Origin: Mycolicibacterium goodii
GTDB lineage: Bacteria; Actinomycetota; Actinomycetes; Mycobacteriales; Mycobacteriaceae
Length of the DNA stretch: 64,000 nucleotides
NCBI RefSeq assembly: GCF_022370755.2
Contig: NZ_CP092364.2
Location: 1,736,001-1,800,000, forward strand
Reading direction: 5' to 3'
This document shows, piece after piece, positions 47,967 to 56,645 of this stretch (the stretch's first letter is position 1; each line of letters starts with the position of its first letter). A program made the translations under genes and the position numbers. The notes under the pieces are model-generated. The model ran no database searches, was not told where the DNA came from, and worked only from the letters and a program-made list of their open reading frames with translations.

Positions 47967-49136
47967 TCAGAAGACGAGAGCGTTCATCTGGAGACTCTCG
48001 TTCTCGAGTCGGTCTATGCGCAGGCTGTCGATGTTGATGCTGTGCGCTCGGCCATCGATGACTTCCTCGGCGATTACTTGTCCCACGGTGGGGGCCTGCA
48101 TCACTCCGTGGCCAGAAAATCCGCACGCATTCACCCAGTCTGGTTGTTGTGCCATCGAACCGAGGAATGGTCGGTGATCGGGTGTGATCTCGTACGTGCC
48201 CGCCCAAGAGGCCGTATGGTCGATCGGTACTTCGTCGAGCCAGGGAAACCGTTCGACGCCGGTTTCCAGCGCCTTCTCCAGCCAGTCCCAGTCCATGCTG
48301 GTGGTGTATCCGGGTTCCTCGTTGGGGTTCGCAAAGCCCATCAGCAGACGTGCTCCCTCGCTGCGCAGATAGAACCCCGTGGCCACGTCAATGGTCATCG
48401 GCAGCGGATGGGTGACGGCGTTCTCGGCGCTGGCGAAGATCATCCGCCGAAAGTGCTGGACCGGTACGGTCAAACCGGCCATTTCACCGACTGCTCCGGC
48501 CCACCCGCCTGCGGCGTTGACCAACGTTTTCGCTCGGATGGTGCCGCCCGTGGTCGTCACATGCCAGCCGTTGGCGTCATGATCGATCGCGGTGACCCTG
48601 TGACGGAAGTGCACGGTGGCGCCCAGTGTCCGGGCCATCGCGAGGTATGTGGTGGTCGCCAGGTGAGGGTCGACGACTCCGTCGGCGTGACCCCAGGTGC
48701 AGCCACCCAGGCCCCCGGTCTCGAAAGGGGTGTACTTCTGCGCCTCGGCGGGTGTGAGGATGTCGACCGCGATGCCCATCGACCGTTGTAGGGCGACGGC
48801 ATTCAGCTGTTGTTCCCATTGCTGATCGGGTACGAGGAGCAGATAGCCGGTGGGGACATAGCCGACATCCACTCCGTACAGCGTGGCGAAGTCGCGATAT
48901 GTCTGGATTCCACCCCACGACAGCGCGATGTTGGTTGCATCCATCCACTGCGTGCGCAGCGAGGCGAAGGATCTCCCCGAGCTGCCCATCGCGGCGGCCT
49001 CGTAGGCGTCGAGCACGGCGACGCCGGCCCCGCGCCGAGCAAGGTGATAGGCGCAGCTGGCGCCGACGATCCCCGCACCGACGACGACGATGTCGACGGT
49101 GCCAGGCATCCTCCGTGAGGTCAGGCTGTCGGACAT
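47967..49136 (-). CDS. FAD-dependent amino acid oxidase (DAO family)
   Basis: A 389-residue flavoprotein. The dinucleotide site VDIVVVGAGIVGASCAYHLARR is at residues 14-35, GRSFASLRTQW follows, and WAGTYEITPDHRPFLG plus NACGFSGHGVMQAP form the C-terminal FAD-contact region. Relatives include sarcosine/glycine oxidases, D-amino acid dehydrogenases and the pipecolate oxidase of lysine breakdown. The product would be an imine, which the downstream RidA can hydrolyse. Second-last gene of the left arm of the cluster; the substrate cannot be fixed by reading. Confidence 0.87.
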   Translation of the reverse strand: MSDSLTSRRMPGTVDIVVVGAGIVGASCAYHLARRGAGVAVLDAYEAAAMGSSGRSFASLRTQWMDATNIALSWGGIQTYRDFATLYGVDVGYVPTGYLLLVPDQQWEQQLNAVALQRSMGIAVDILTPAEAQKYTPFETGGLGGCTWGHADGVVDPHLATTTYLAMARTLGATVHFRHRVTAIDHDANGWHVTTTGGTIRAKTLVNAAGGWAGAVGEMAGLTVPVQHFRRMIFASAENAVTHPLPMTIDVATGFYLRSEGARLLMGFANPNEEPGYTTSMDWDWLEKALETGVERFPWLDEVPIDHTASWAGTYEITPDHRPFLGSMAQQPDWVNACGFSGHGVMQAPTVGQVIAEEVIDGRAHSINIDSLRIDRLENESLQMNALVF

Positions 49137-49161
49137 TGCGGCCTATCCTGTGCGCCGATCT

Positions 49162-49971
49162 TCATGCCAGGACCGGGAATTGGTCGACGGGAAAGACTTC
49201 GGCCTGCGGGCTGCGCTGCTGCACGAGTACGCCGCCGTCCACGACCAGGCGGGTGCCGGTGACATACTGCGCATCGTCGGAGGCCAGGAACACCGCGGGT
49301 CCGGCGAGGTCGTCTGCCGTGCCTCCGCGGCCCAATGGCACGGTCTGGTCGCGCCGGCGCAGCGATTCGGTGGCCTCATCAGGGTTGGTGGCAATCAGGC
49401 CGGGTACCAGAGCGTTGACGCGGACTCCATACGGAGCGAGTTCCAACGCAGTAGATCGGGTGAGCGCTTCGATGCCGCCTTTGGAGGCGTCGTAGGCAAC
49501 CATGCCCCGATGCGACCGTGTCGCACCGCCGCTGGACAAGTTGATGATGCTTCCCCGCTTCTGCCGCGCCATGATCGGCGCCGCCTTGCGCAGGCACAGG
49601 TACTGACTCTTCAGATTGGTGGTGAGATAGTGATCCCACCACTGTTCGTCGGTGTCGAGGAAGTGCTTCAGAATGCGGCTCTCGGCGGCGTTGTTCACCA
49701 AGATGTCGACGGTTGAGAACTCCAACAGTGCCACGTCGAACACGGCGTCGACGTCGGCACTGATGCCCACGTTGCCGGCAACGCTGACCGCCTCGCCCCC
49801 GGAGTCGACGATCGCCTGGGCGGTCTCCTCTGCGACAGTCTTGTCGATATCGGCGATGACAACCTTGGCGCCCTCGGCGGCGTATCGTTTGGCGATGGCG
49901 GCGCCGATCCCGCGGCCGGCGCCGGTGATGATGGCGACCCGGTCGGCTAATCGCCCGGTCTGGGTGGTCAT
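49162..49971 (-). CDS. SDR family oxidoreductase (FabG-like)
   Basis: A 269-residue classical SDR starting at ATG 49971: TGAGRGIGAA cofactor motif, NNAAE, catalytic serine in INLSSGGA, YDASK, and a C-terminal YVTGTRLVVDGG. Its start overlaps the PLP-enzyme stop by 4 bases (ATGA), so it is made with it; the DAO gene follows after 25 bases. In this cluster it may oxidise or reduce a hydroxy/keto intermediate. Confidence 0.9.
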   Translation of the reverse strand: MTTQTGRLADRVAIITGAGRGIGAAIAKRYAAEGAKVVIADIDKTVAEETAQAIVDSGGEAVSVAGNVGISADVDAVFDVALLEFSTVDILVNNAAESRILKHFLDTDEQWWDHYLTTNLKSQYLCLRKAAPIMARQKRGSIINLSSGGATRSHRGMVAYDASKGGIEALTRSTALELAPYGVRVNALVPGLIATNPDEATESLRRRDQTVPLGRGGTADDLAGPAVFLASDDAQYVTGTRLVVDGGVLVQQRSPQAEVFPVDQFPVLA

Positions 49972-51074
49972 TTGGTCTCCTTCTCTAGTGCCGTGCGGAG
50001 GTCGTTCCACAGGTCTTCGACGTTTTCGCAGCCCACACTGATGCGGATCAGCGATGACGGCGCACTGGAGCCGCTGTGCCGGGCTCGGCGATCGATCAGG
50101 CTCTCCACTCCGCCCAGGCTCTTGGCGTTGATGAATACGCGTACGTTGGCGCATACATCCTCGGCGTGCTCGGCTCCGCCGTGCAGCTCGAAAGACAGCA
50201 TCGCGCCATAGCCGTCCATGAAACGGCTCGCCGCCTCGTGTCCAGGGTCTTCGGGCAGGCCCGCATAATGCACCGCGCTGACTGCTGGATGCGCCGAAAG
50301 GCGTTGCGCCAATATGAGTGCCGAGCGCTGTGCTGCCTCCACGCGCAACGGCATGGTACGCAGTCCACGAAGCGCCAGCCAGGACTCCAGGGCGCCGGGC
50401 GTGGCTCCCAGTTGTGCTCGGACGTGACGCAGCTTTTGCGCGGATGCACGATCGCGGGTGCTTACCACTCCGAGGAGCAGATCACTGTGTCCACCAATGA
50501 ACTTGGACGCACTATGCATGGCGAAGTCGGCGCCGAACTCGAGCGGACGCTGCAACAGTGGGGTGGCGAAGGTGGAATCGACAGCGATGCGAACCGGCTC
50601 GTCGCGCAGCGCCGCGCAGATGCGGTCGAGTTCGGCGATCGCGACCAGCGGGTTACTGGGGTTCTCCAGCCAGAGCAGGTCGGCGCCTGTGGCGGCTCGC
50701 AATGTCGCCTCGGTGTCACAGGTGTCGACCTCGTCGAGGGTGATCCGTCCAGCCGAGGCCCGCTCGGAGAGCAGGCTGCGGGTCCACGCATAGCCGGCGG
50801 CCGGCCCAACGACGCGGGCGCGGGCAGGAAGGGTCTCGATGATCGCAGTCGTCGCCGCGATGCCGGAAGCGAAAGCGACCGACATGCCCCCTTCCAAAGT
50901 GCCGATTGCCTCCTCGAACGCCACCCAGGTGGGTGAGCCTTGTTCGCGGGCATAGTCGCTGCCGTAGAAGTTCGACGACAACGACAGCGGCGGATTCAGG
51001 GGGGCGCCGTGGGATCTGGGGCCTCGGCCCGCGTGTATCGCAACGGTCGATGTGTGCAGTCGATCTTCGGCCAT
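49968..51074 (-). CDS. trans-sulfuration family PLP-dependent enzyme
   Basis: A 368-residue enzyme of the Cys/Met metabolism family (cystathionine gamma-lyase/synthase fold type I). VAFASGIAATTAI, LLWLENPSNPL, IAVDSTFATPLLQRPLEFGA and the PLP lysine in HSASKFIGGHSDLLLG (K191) are clear. Such enzymes do gamma- or beta-elimination or replacement on amino acids carrying a leaving group, giving an enamine/imine that RidA would clear. First gene of the left arm, divergent from a PucR-type regulator. Confidence 0.88.
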   Translation of the reverse strand: MAEDRLHTSTVAIHAGRGPRSHGAPLNPPLSLSSNFYGSDYAREQGSPTWVAFEEAIGTLEGGMSVAFASGIAATTAIIETLPARARVVGPAAGYAWTRSLLSERASAGRITLDEVDTCDTEATLRAATGADLLWLENPSNPLVAIAELDRICAALRDEPVRIAVDSTFATPLLQRPLEFGADFAMHSASKFIGGHSDLLLGVVSTRDRASAQKLRHVRAQLGATPGALESWLALRGLRTMPLRVEAAQRSALILAQRLSAHPAVSAVHYAGLPEDPGHEAASRFMDGYGAMLSFELHGGAEHAEDVCANVRVFINAKSLGGVESLIDRRARHSGSSAPSSLIRISVGCENVEDLWNDLRTALEKETK

Positions 51075-51087
51075 GCGGACAGAACTT

Positions 51088-51149
51088 ACTGAGGTTCAGT
51101 GGCTTTGGATTCCGACATTCGTCTGAACTTCGAGCCCATCCTTCAGACG
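51088..51149. promoter_or_regulatory. repeated TTCAG/CTGAA half-sites between the divergent arms
   Basis: The 215-base gap between the PLP-enzyme start (51074) and the regulator start (51290) holds a 5-bp dyad ACTGA-GGT-TCAGT (51088-51100) and an 8-bp perfect dyad CGTCTGAA (51120-51127) / TTCAGACG (51142-51149) with a 14-base centre. All share the TTCAG half-site. They are good candidates for the binding site of the adjacent PucR-type regulator. Confidence 0.5.
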
Positions 51150-51289
51150 AGCCACGACGTCGGCCCGATGCGGATCTCGATCCTTCGAGCCGCCGGCCTT
51201 GTCCGGTGGTGCCATGAAGAGCGCCCAACTGAGTCGGGCTGGCGTGATCCCGGCCAGATCGGTGGTTGGCCGGTGCTCGAAGTGCTTAC

Positions 51290-52555
51290 ATGGTGGTCGT
51301 GGCAGCTGACAGTCCCGATGACGGCGTGCAACAGGCCATCGACCTTCTCGAGATGGTGTTGTCGCACCCGGTCATCCTCGAGGATGCGACGCTGCGCCCG
51401 ATCGCCTACAGCAGACAGCCTGACGACATCGACGGCGCACGTTTGGAGGTCATCCTTCATCGGGGAGTCCGGCCTGAGTTCCTTCGGATGTGTCACGACC
51501 TCGGTATCGCCACCGCGAAGGGGCCGATATGGACCCCTGAACGGCCGGAATGGAATATGAACCAACGGTTGTGTGTTCCGGTCCGCCTACACCGCTCGCT
51601 TGTGGCATACCTGTGGGTGCTGGCGCCGAGGGGATCGTTGTCCGATCAGCAGCTCGATGCCGTGACTGCGACGGCATCTTTCGTCGCCAAAGCACTCGAT
51701 GCGAAGCGCAAGCGGCGGCGCAGCGCAGAACAGGCCAATCAGGTGGCGTTGGCGCGGCTGCTGGGTAGCGAAAGCGATCAGGCGACGCTGCTGGCGAGCC
51801 TGTCCAGCGACGAGAATTTGCCGTCGGACAGTCAGGTGATCGTGGCGGTGTTCGATTGGCTGGACAACACCGACCCGATCGGCGGCGAGGACGTCATCGA
51901 CGCGGTGCTGGCGATCAAGGACCACCTGCCCGGAACAGAGCTGCCGGTTCGGTGGATGGTGCACTTGGCCGACAGCCCCGCGGTCTTGGCCGTGATGGGT
52001 CCCGAGGTGAGGTTGGGGGAGTCCACCGTGGCGCGTGCCGTCCAGGCCAGCTTGGCGGCGCACTTCCAGCGTCCGGTCGTGGTGGGCACCGGAGGTGACG
52101 CCGTCCCGCTGCGGGAGGCGCGCGGTGCTTACGAACGCGCGCTGACCACGACGTGGGTTGCCCGTAGCTCGGGAGGCGGGGGCGGCACGACATCCTGGGC
52201 GGATGTGGGGTCGTGGCGGCTGCTGGCGCGGCTGGCTCGGGCCGTCCCGGATCCACACACGATGGCCGACGATCTCCACCCGGGCCTTGTGCGGCTGCTC
52301 GCGGACGGGCGCATCGATCTGATCGACACACTCGAGGTGTTCCTGAGCAATGGTTCGGATGCTCGCGCCACGGCCGAGGCGCTACATCTGCACCGGTCGA
52401 CGTTGTACTACCGCATCGAGCGCATCTCCGAGATCACCGGAGCCAACCTCAGAGATGGCGAGACCTGCTTCGAACTGATGCTCGGACTGCGCCTGGCCGC
52501 GTTGCTCGGCCTGCGGGGGAACCGTTTGGACGGCGGTCGGAATACGTCGGGATAG
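51290..52555 (+). CDS. PucR-type transcriptional regulator of the cluster
   Basis: A 421-residue regulator. The N-terminal half is GAF-like (VLSHPVILEDATLRPIAYS, RLCVPVRLHRSLVAYLWVL), the middle is the degenerate GGDEF-like CdaR domain, and the C-terminus has the PucR helix-turn-helix SDARATAEALHLHRSTLYYR followed by IERISEITG. The ATG at 51290 starts the homologous part; an ATG at 51266 is possible. It sits between the leftward RidA/DAO/SDR/PLP genes and the rightward pxpABC genes, so it likely senses the common substrate and controls both arms. Confidence 0.87.
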   Translation: MVVVAADSPDDGVQQAIDLLEMVLSHPVILEDATLRPIAYSRQPDDIDGARLEVILHRGVRPEFLRMCHDLGIATAKGPIWTPERPEWNMNQRLCVPVRLHRSLVAYLWVLAPRGSLSDQQLDAVTATASFVAKALDAKRKRRRSAEQANQVALARLLGSESDQATLLASLSSDENLPSDSQVIVAVFDWLDNTDPIGGEDVIDAVLAIKDHLPGTELPVRWMVHLADSPAVLAVMGPEVRLGESTVARAVQASLAAHFQRPVVVGTGGDAVPLREARGAYERALTTTWVARSSGGGGGTTSWADVGSWRLLARLARAVPDPHTMADDLHPGLVRLLADGRIDLIDTLEVFLSNGSDARATAEALHLHRSTLYYRIERISEITGANLRDGETCFELMLGLRLAALLGLRGNRLDGGRNTSG

Positions 52556-52607
52556 TTGCGACAACTGTTCGATGCTCGTGCTGTGACGTAAGCCATACGC
52601 TGCCGAA

Positions 52608-53390
52608 ATGTCACAAACCGCACTCGAACTGACCACAGCACTGAACACCGACTGCGGTGAGGGCTTCGGGAACTGGCACGTCGACGACGCCGAGATCCTG
52701 TCGGTGGTCAGTGATGCGAACATCGCCTGCGGATTTCACGCCGGAGATCCCGACACGCTGGCGAGAACTTGTGCGCTGGCCGCCGAGTTTGGTGTCGGGA
52801 TCGGTGCGCACGTGGGTTTCCACGACCTGCGGGGGTTCGGCCGCCGTTACATCGCGGTGCCAAGAGACACCTTGACCCATGACGTGATCTACCAGATCGG
52901 TGCATTGGACGCCTTCGCGTCGGCTGCCGGCGCGGTCGTGTCGTATGTGAAGCCGCACGGCGCCTTGTATCACTCTGCAGCGCGTAACGAACACCACGCC
53001 CGAGCAATCGTCGACGCCATCACGTCGCTGAACAGGCCCTTGTCATTGCTGTGTCAAACCGATTCGCTGCTCGCCGAATACGCGCGAGAGTCCGGAATCC
53101 CCGTCACAGCTGAGGGTTTCATGGACCGTAGCTATGCCGCCGACGGCACCTTGGTGCCGCGGTCGCAGCCGGGTGCCGTCATCGACGATCCATCCGCGGC
53201 AGCTGAACAGGCCGTGCAGATGATCACCACCCAGACGGTGACCGCCGCCGACGGATCGTCGATCCCGATGAACGTTCAATCGCTGTGCATACACTCCGAT
53301 TCGCCGGGTGCAGTGAATCTCGCTCGCACCGTGCGCTCGGCGCTCGAAGATGCCGGTGTGAAGATCCAGTCGGCCATCGACCACCTATGA
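52608..53390 (+). CDS. pxpA: 5-oxoprolinase subunit A (LamB/YcsF family)
   Basis: A 260-residue protein of the LamB/YcsF family, subunit A of the three-part bacterial ATP-dependent 5-oxoprolinase PxpABC. Conserved: LNTDCGEGFGNW, NIACGFHAGDP, GAHVGFHDLRGFGRR and YVKPHGALYH. A -10 box TACGCT (52596-52601) ends six bases before the ATG, so the pxp operon has its own, probably leaderless, promoter just after the regulator gene. pxpB overlaps its stop (ATGA). Confidence 0.94.
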   Translation: MSQTALELTTALNTDCGEGFGNWHVDDAEILSVVSDANIACGFHAGDPDTLARTCALAAEFGVGIGAHVGFHDLRGFGRRYIAVPRDTLTHDVIYQIGALDAFASAAGAVVSYVKPHGALYHSAARNEHHARAIVDAITSLNRPLSLLCQTDSLLAEYARESGIPVTAEGFMDRSYAADGTLVPRSQPGAVIDDPSAAAEQAVQMITTQTVTAADGSSIPMNVQSLCIHSDSPGAVNLARTVRSALEDAGVKIQSAIDHL

Positions 53391-54022
53391 CCGTCCAGCA
53401 GCTGTCGCGCTTCACGATTCGTCCGGTCGGTGCCCGCGCGGTTCTGTTGGAGTTGCCCACCCAGCAAGAAGTCCACCGGCTCGCGAATTGGCTGTTGCAC
53501 AGGCAATTCGAGGCGGCCATAGAAGATGTCGTGCCTGGCGCCCGCACAGTCCTGATCATCGCCCGCCGGGACCAGACGGCCATCGCAAACATCGTGCAGC
53601 GCTACTCCGACTTCGGTGGTGGCGGTGCGACTCATGAACGTACCGTGGACATCCCAGTAACCTACGATGGGCCAGATCTCGACGAGGTGTGCGCCATACT
53701 GGGCATGAGTCGGGCCGAATTCGTTGCGACACATACCGGTGTCCACCACTCGGTCGCGTTCTTCGGATTCACTCCCGGCTTCGCCTACATCGACGGTGTT
53801 CCCGAACGTCTGCACGTTCCGCGACGGGCCAACCCGCGCGTGCAGATTGCCGCCGGAAGCGTGGCCATCGCCAACGGTTACACCGTTATCTATCCCGGAG
53901 GAACACCGGGAGGATGGAACCTGATCGGTCACACAACGTACCCGCCGCTGTGGGACATCGCCAACGATCCGCCCAACCGGCTGTCGGTGGGCGATCACAT
54001 CCGGTTTCGGGGCAACCCGTGA
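53387..54022 (+). CDS. pxpB: 5-oxoprolinase subunit B (allophanate hydrolase subunit 1 family)
   Basis: A 211-residue protein starting at ATG 53387 inside the pxpA stop. FFGFTPGFAYIDGVPERL and the VPRRANPRVQIAAGSVAIAN stretch followed by YPGGTPGGWNLIG are signatures of the KipI/PxpB family. It forms the ATP-using complex with PxpC. Overlaps pxpC by GTGA. Confidence 0.93.
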   Translation: MTVQQLSRFTIRPVGARAVLLELPTQQEVHRLANWLLHRQFEAAIEDVVPGARTVLIIARRDQTAIANIVQRYSDFGGGGATHERTVDIPVTYDGPDLDEVCAILGMSRAEFVATHTGVHHSVAFFGFTPGFAYIDGVPERLHVPRRANPRVQIAAGSVAIANGYTVIYPGGTPGGWNLIGHTTYPPLWDIANDPPNRLSVGDHIRFRGNP

Positions 54023-54897
54023 TCGAAGTACTTCGGACGGGCATGTTGGCGACCATTCAAGATGGCGGCAGACCGGGATACGCCCACCTCGGTGTGCTGC
54101 GCTCTGGCGCGGCGGACATCCGAAGCCTGCACTTGGCCAACCGACTCGTGGGTAACGACGAAACTGCGGCGACCATCGAAATCACCCTCGGCAATGCGGC
54201 ATTCCTGTTCCACCGGGCCGCAGTCGTGGCTCTGGTCGGTGCGCCGGTTCCAACACGAGTCAGCGGAACGGCCGTCGCAACCGATCGCATCCTGTACATC
54301 CGCCAGGGCGAGGTGTTGGAACTGGCGGTGCCCTGCTGCGGGCTGCGCACCTACCTCGCCGTCGCCGGCGGTCTGCGCGCACCTCTGACCTTGGGCAGTG
54401 CGTCCACCGACACCCTCTCCGGTCTGGGACCCCCACCTTTGCAGGTCGGGCAGCAACTCGACGTAGGCTTGCGCCACCGTCCGGCACCTGTGTGGCCTGA
54501 CTGCGTTCCCACGCCGGTCCCGTACCGTCACGACGTCCACGTCCGTTATCGCCGCGGGCCGCGTGACGACTGGTTCAGCGATGAGACTCTGGCTCAATTC
54601 GACAGCGCCCGTTGGACACTGACCGCCGAGTCCAACCGTGTGGGTGCACGGCTGTCGGGACCGGTGATGGCCGTCGCGCGCCAGGACCCCCTGCCGTCGG
54701 AGGGAATGGTTCTCGGATCGATCGAGATTCCACCCGCTGGGCAGCCGATCATTTTCCTCGCCGATCATCCCACCACCGGTGGCTATCCCGTCATCGGGGT
54801 GGTTGACGAATACGACGTGGCCGTCCTGGCTCAGACCCGCCCCGGGTCGTCAATCCGCTTCTCCCGCGCGATGACTACGCGGAGCGGGCAAGGATGA
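54019..54897 (+). CDS. pxpC: 5-oxoprolinase subunit C (allophanate hydrolase subunit 2 family)
   Basis: A 292-residue protein starting with GTG at 54019: TIQDGGRPGYAHLGVLRSG at the N-terminus, AVAGGLRAPLTLGSAST in the middle and the SNRVGARLSGP, SEGMVLGSIEIP, HPTTGGYPVIG series near the C-terminus define the KipA/PxpC family. With PxpA and PxpB it should open a lactam such as 5-oxoproline using ATP. In this cluster a six-membered homologue could be the substrate. Confidence 0.93.
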   Translation: MIEVLRTGMLATIQDGGRPGYAHLGVLRSGAADIRSLHLANRLVGNDETAATIEITLGNAAFLFHRAAVVALVGAPVPTRVSGTAVATDRILYIRQGEVLELAVPCCGLRTYLAVAGGLRAPLTLGSASTDTLSGLGPPPLQVGQQLDVGLRHRPAPVWPDCVPTPVPYRHDVHVRYRRGPRDDWFSDETLAQFDSARWTLTAESNRVGARLSGPVMAVARQDPLPSEGMVLGSIEIPPAGQPIIFLADHPTTGGYPVIGVVDEYDVAVLAQTRPGSSIRFSRAMTTRSGQG

Positions 54898-55127
54898 ACC
54901 GCCGCAGCAGATCACCAGCCGTAGTGGGCCGCCATCGCGTGTGGTCATCGCGTCCGCCTTGATTGCACACGCAGCCTTGACGCCCGACAATGCGCCGGCC
55001 GAATGCCAAGCCACCGACATCCAAGGAATTGTGTCCACCGATGTCGCGACTGAAAGTTCTTCTACCACAGTTTCTATGAGTCACATACTGCCGCGTCGGC
55101 GGAGTAGCCCGACGATTCACACCAACC

Positions 55128-56561
55128 ATGGAGCACCTGATGCACACATACACAGCCGATGCCGGCCTCAAACGGACGTTGAAGCAACGGCATCTGTCGA
55201 TGATCGCCATCGGCGGAGTGATCGGCGCGGGACTGTTCGTTGGGTCCAGCGCGCTACTGCACAGTTCCGGGCCCGCGGCGTTTCTGTCGTATGCCATCAC
55301 CGGCCTGATGGTCATCATGGTCATGCGCATGCTCGGCGAGATGGCGTTGAGCAATCCGGCAGCGGGTTCGTTTGCCGGATACGCCCGTAACGCCTTCGGC
55401 GGGTGGGCCGGGTTCACCACGGGGTGGCTGTACTGGTTCTTCTGGGTCGTGGTGGTCGGGTTCGAGGCCGTGGTGGGCGGCAAGCTGTTGCAACGCTGGA
55501 TCGACCTGCCGTCGTGGCTCATGGCGGCGGTCCTGCTCTTGGCGATGGTGGGCACCAACCTGCGCTCGGTACGCGGATTCGGCGAATTCGAATACTGGTT
55601 CGCAGGTATCAAGGTCGCTGCCATCGCGGCCTTGATCGCGCTCGGTGCCGCATTCGCGGCGGGAGCATGGCCGGCGAAGTCCCCGGACTTCACCAACCTG
55701 ACTGCGCACGGTGGATTCGCGCCCAACGGCTACGTTCCGGTATTGGCAGGCGTCGTGGTCGCCGTGTTCTCGATGGTGGGCCCCGAGATCGCCACCGTCG
55801 CGGCTGCCGAGTCCTCTGAGCCAGAACGGGCCGTGGTGAAGGCCACCAATTCGGTGATCGTGCGCGTGCTCGTCTTCTACGTGGGCGCTGTCTTGGTCCT
55901 GGCCACCGTGGTGCCGTGGACACAGTTCACCGTGGGGCAGTCGCCCTTCGTCGAAGCGTTGAGCGTCATGGGAATTCCTGGCGGTGCGGACGTGATGAAC
56001 GCAGTGGTGCTGGTGGCGGTCCTGTCGTGTCTGAACTCCGGGATCTACACGGCGTCACGCATGTTGTTCGGACTGGCAGCGGCCGGCGATGCGCCACGCA
56101 GCGCGGCCCACCTCACCTCGCGTGGTATCCCGCGTAACGCGTTGATGATCGCCACCGCGATCGGATTTGCCTGCATCGCCCTCGATTATTTCTCACCCGA
56201 CACGGTCTTCGCGTTTCTGCTCAACGCTTCAGGGGCGACCATCCTGATGGTGTACTTGATGATCGCGCTGTCGCAGATCAAACTTCGCGCGAGCATGCCC
56301 GCAGTCGAGGCCAAGCAGCTACGGCTCAAAATGTGGTTTTTCCCACACCTGTCGTTGCTGGCGGTCGCGGGCATCGTTGCGGTGTTCATCTCAATGTTCT
56401 TCGTCGATTCGACGCGATCGCAAGTCACATTGAGCGCGGGTGCCCTCGTCGTCACGCTGTTGGCCTATCAGCTGCGGCGCCGGTTTGCGCCGCGACTGAT
56501 GAGCGCCGAGGCTGCGCCACCGGCCCCGGCCGCCGCACCGGGACGCGATGCGCTGCGGTGA
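55128..56561 (+). CDS. amino acid permease (APC superfamily, GABA/proline permease type)
   Basis: A 477-residue transporter with 12 hydrophobic segments. KQRHLSMIAIGGVIGAGLFV (TM1) and GEMALSNPAAGSFAGYA, FVGPEIATVAAAESSEPERAVVKATNSV-type residues (TM6 region) are hallmarks of the AAT family including GABA and aromatic amino acid permeases. The start may be ATG 55128 or 55140. It lies between pxpC and the hglS-like gene and presumably imports the amino acid or lactam broken down here. The 230 bases before it probably hold its own promoter; no terminator was recognised there. Confidence 0.88.
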   Translation: MEHLMHTYTADAGLKRTLKQRHLSMIAIGGVIGAGLFVGSSALLHSSGPAAFLSYAITGLMVIMVMRMLGEMALSNPAAGSFAGYARNAFGGWAGFTTGWLYWFFWVVVVGFEAVVGGKLLQRWIDLPSWLMAAVLLLAMVGTNLRSVRGFGEFEYWFAGIKVAAIAALIALGAAFAAGAWPAKSPDFTNLTAHGGFAPNGYVPVLAGVVVAVFSMVGPEIATVAAAESSEPERAVVKATNSVIVRVLVFYVGAVLVLATVVPWTQFTVGQSPFVEALSVMGIPGGADVMNAVVLVAVLSCLNSGIYTASRMLFGLAAAGDAPRSAAHLTSRGIPRNALMIATAIGFACIALDYFSPDTVFAFLLNASGATILMVYLMIALSQIKLRASMPAVEAKQLRLKMWFFPHLSLLAVAGIVAVFISMFFVDSTRSQVTLSAGALVVTLLAYQLRRRFAPRLMSAEAAPPAPAAAPGRDALR

Positions 56562-56645
56562 GCGCGCTTCGGCTCCGACATCGCGACTGCCTGCCCACTT
56601 CGATCCACACCACCCTGAACGCGCACAATACTGGAGGAGGACACC

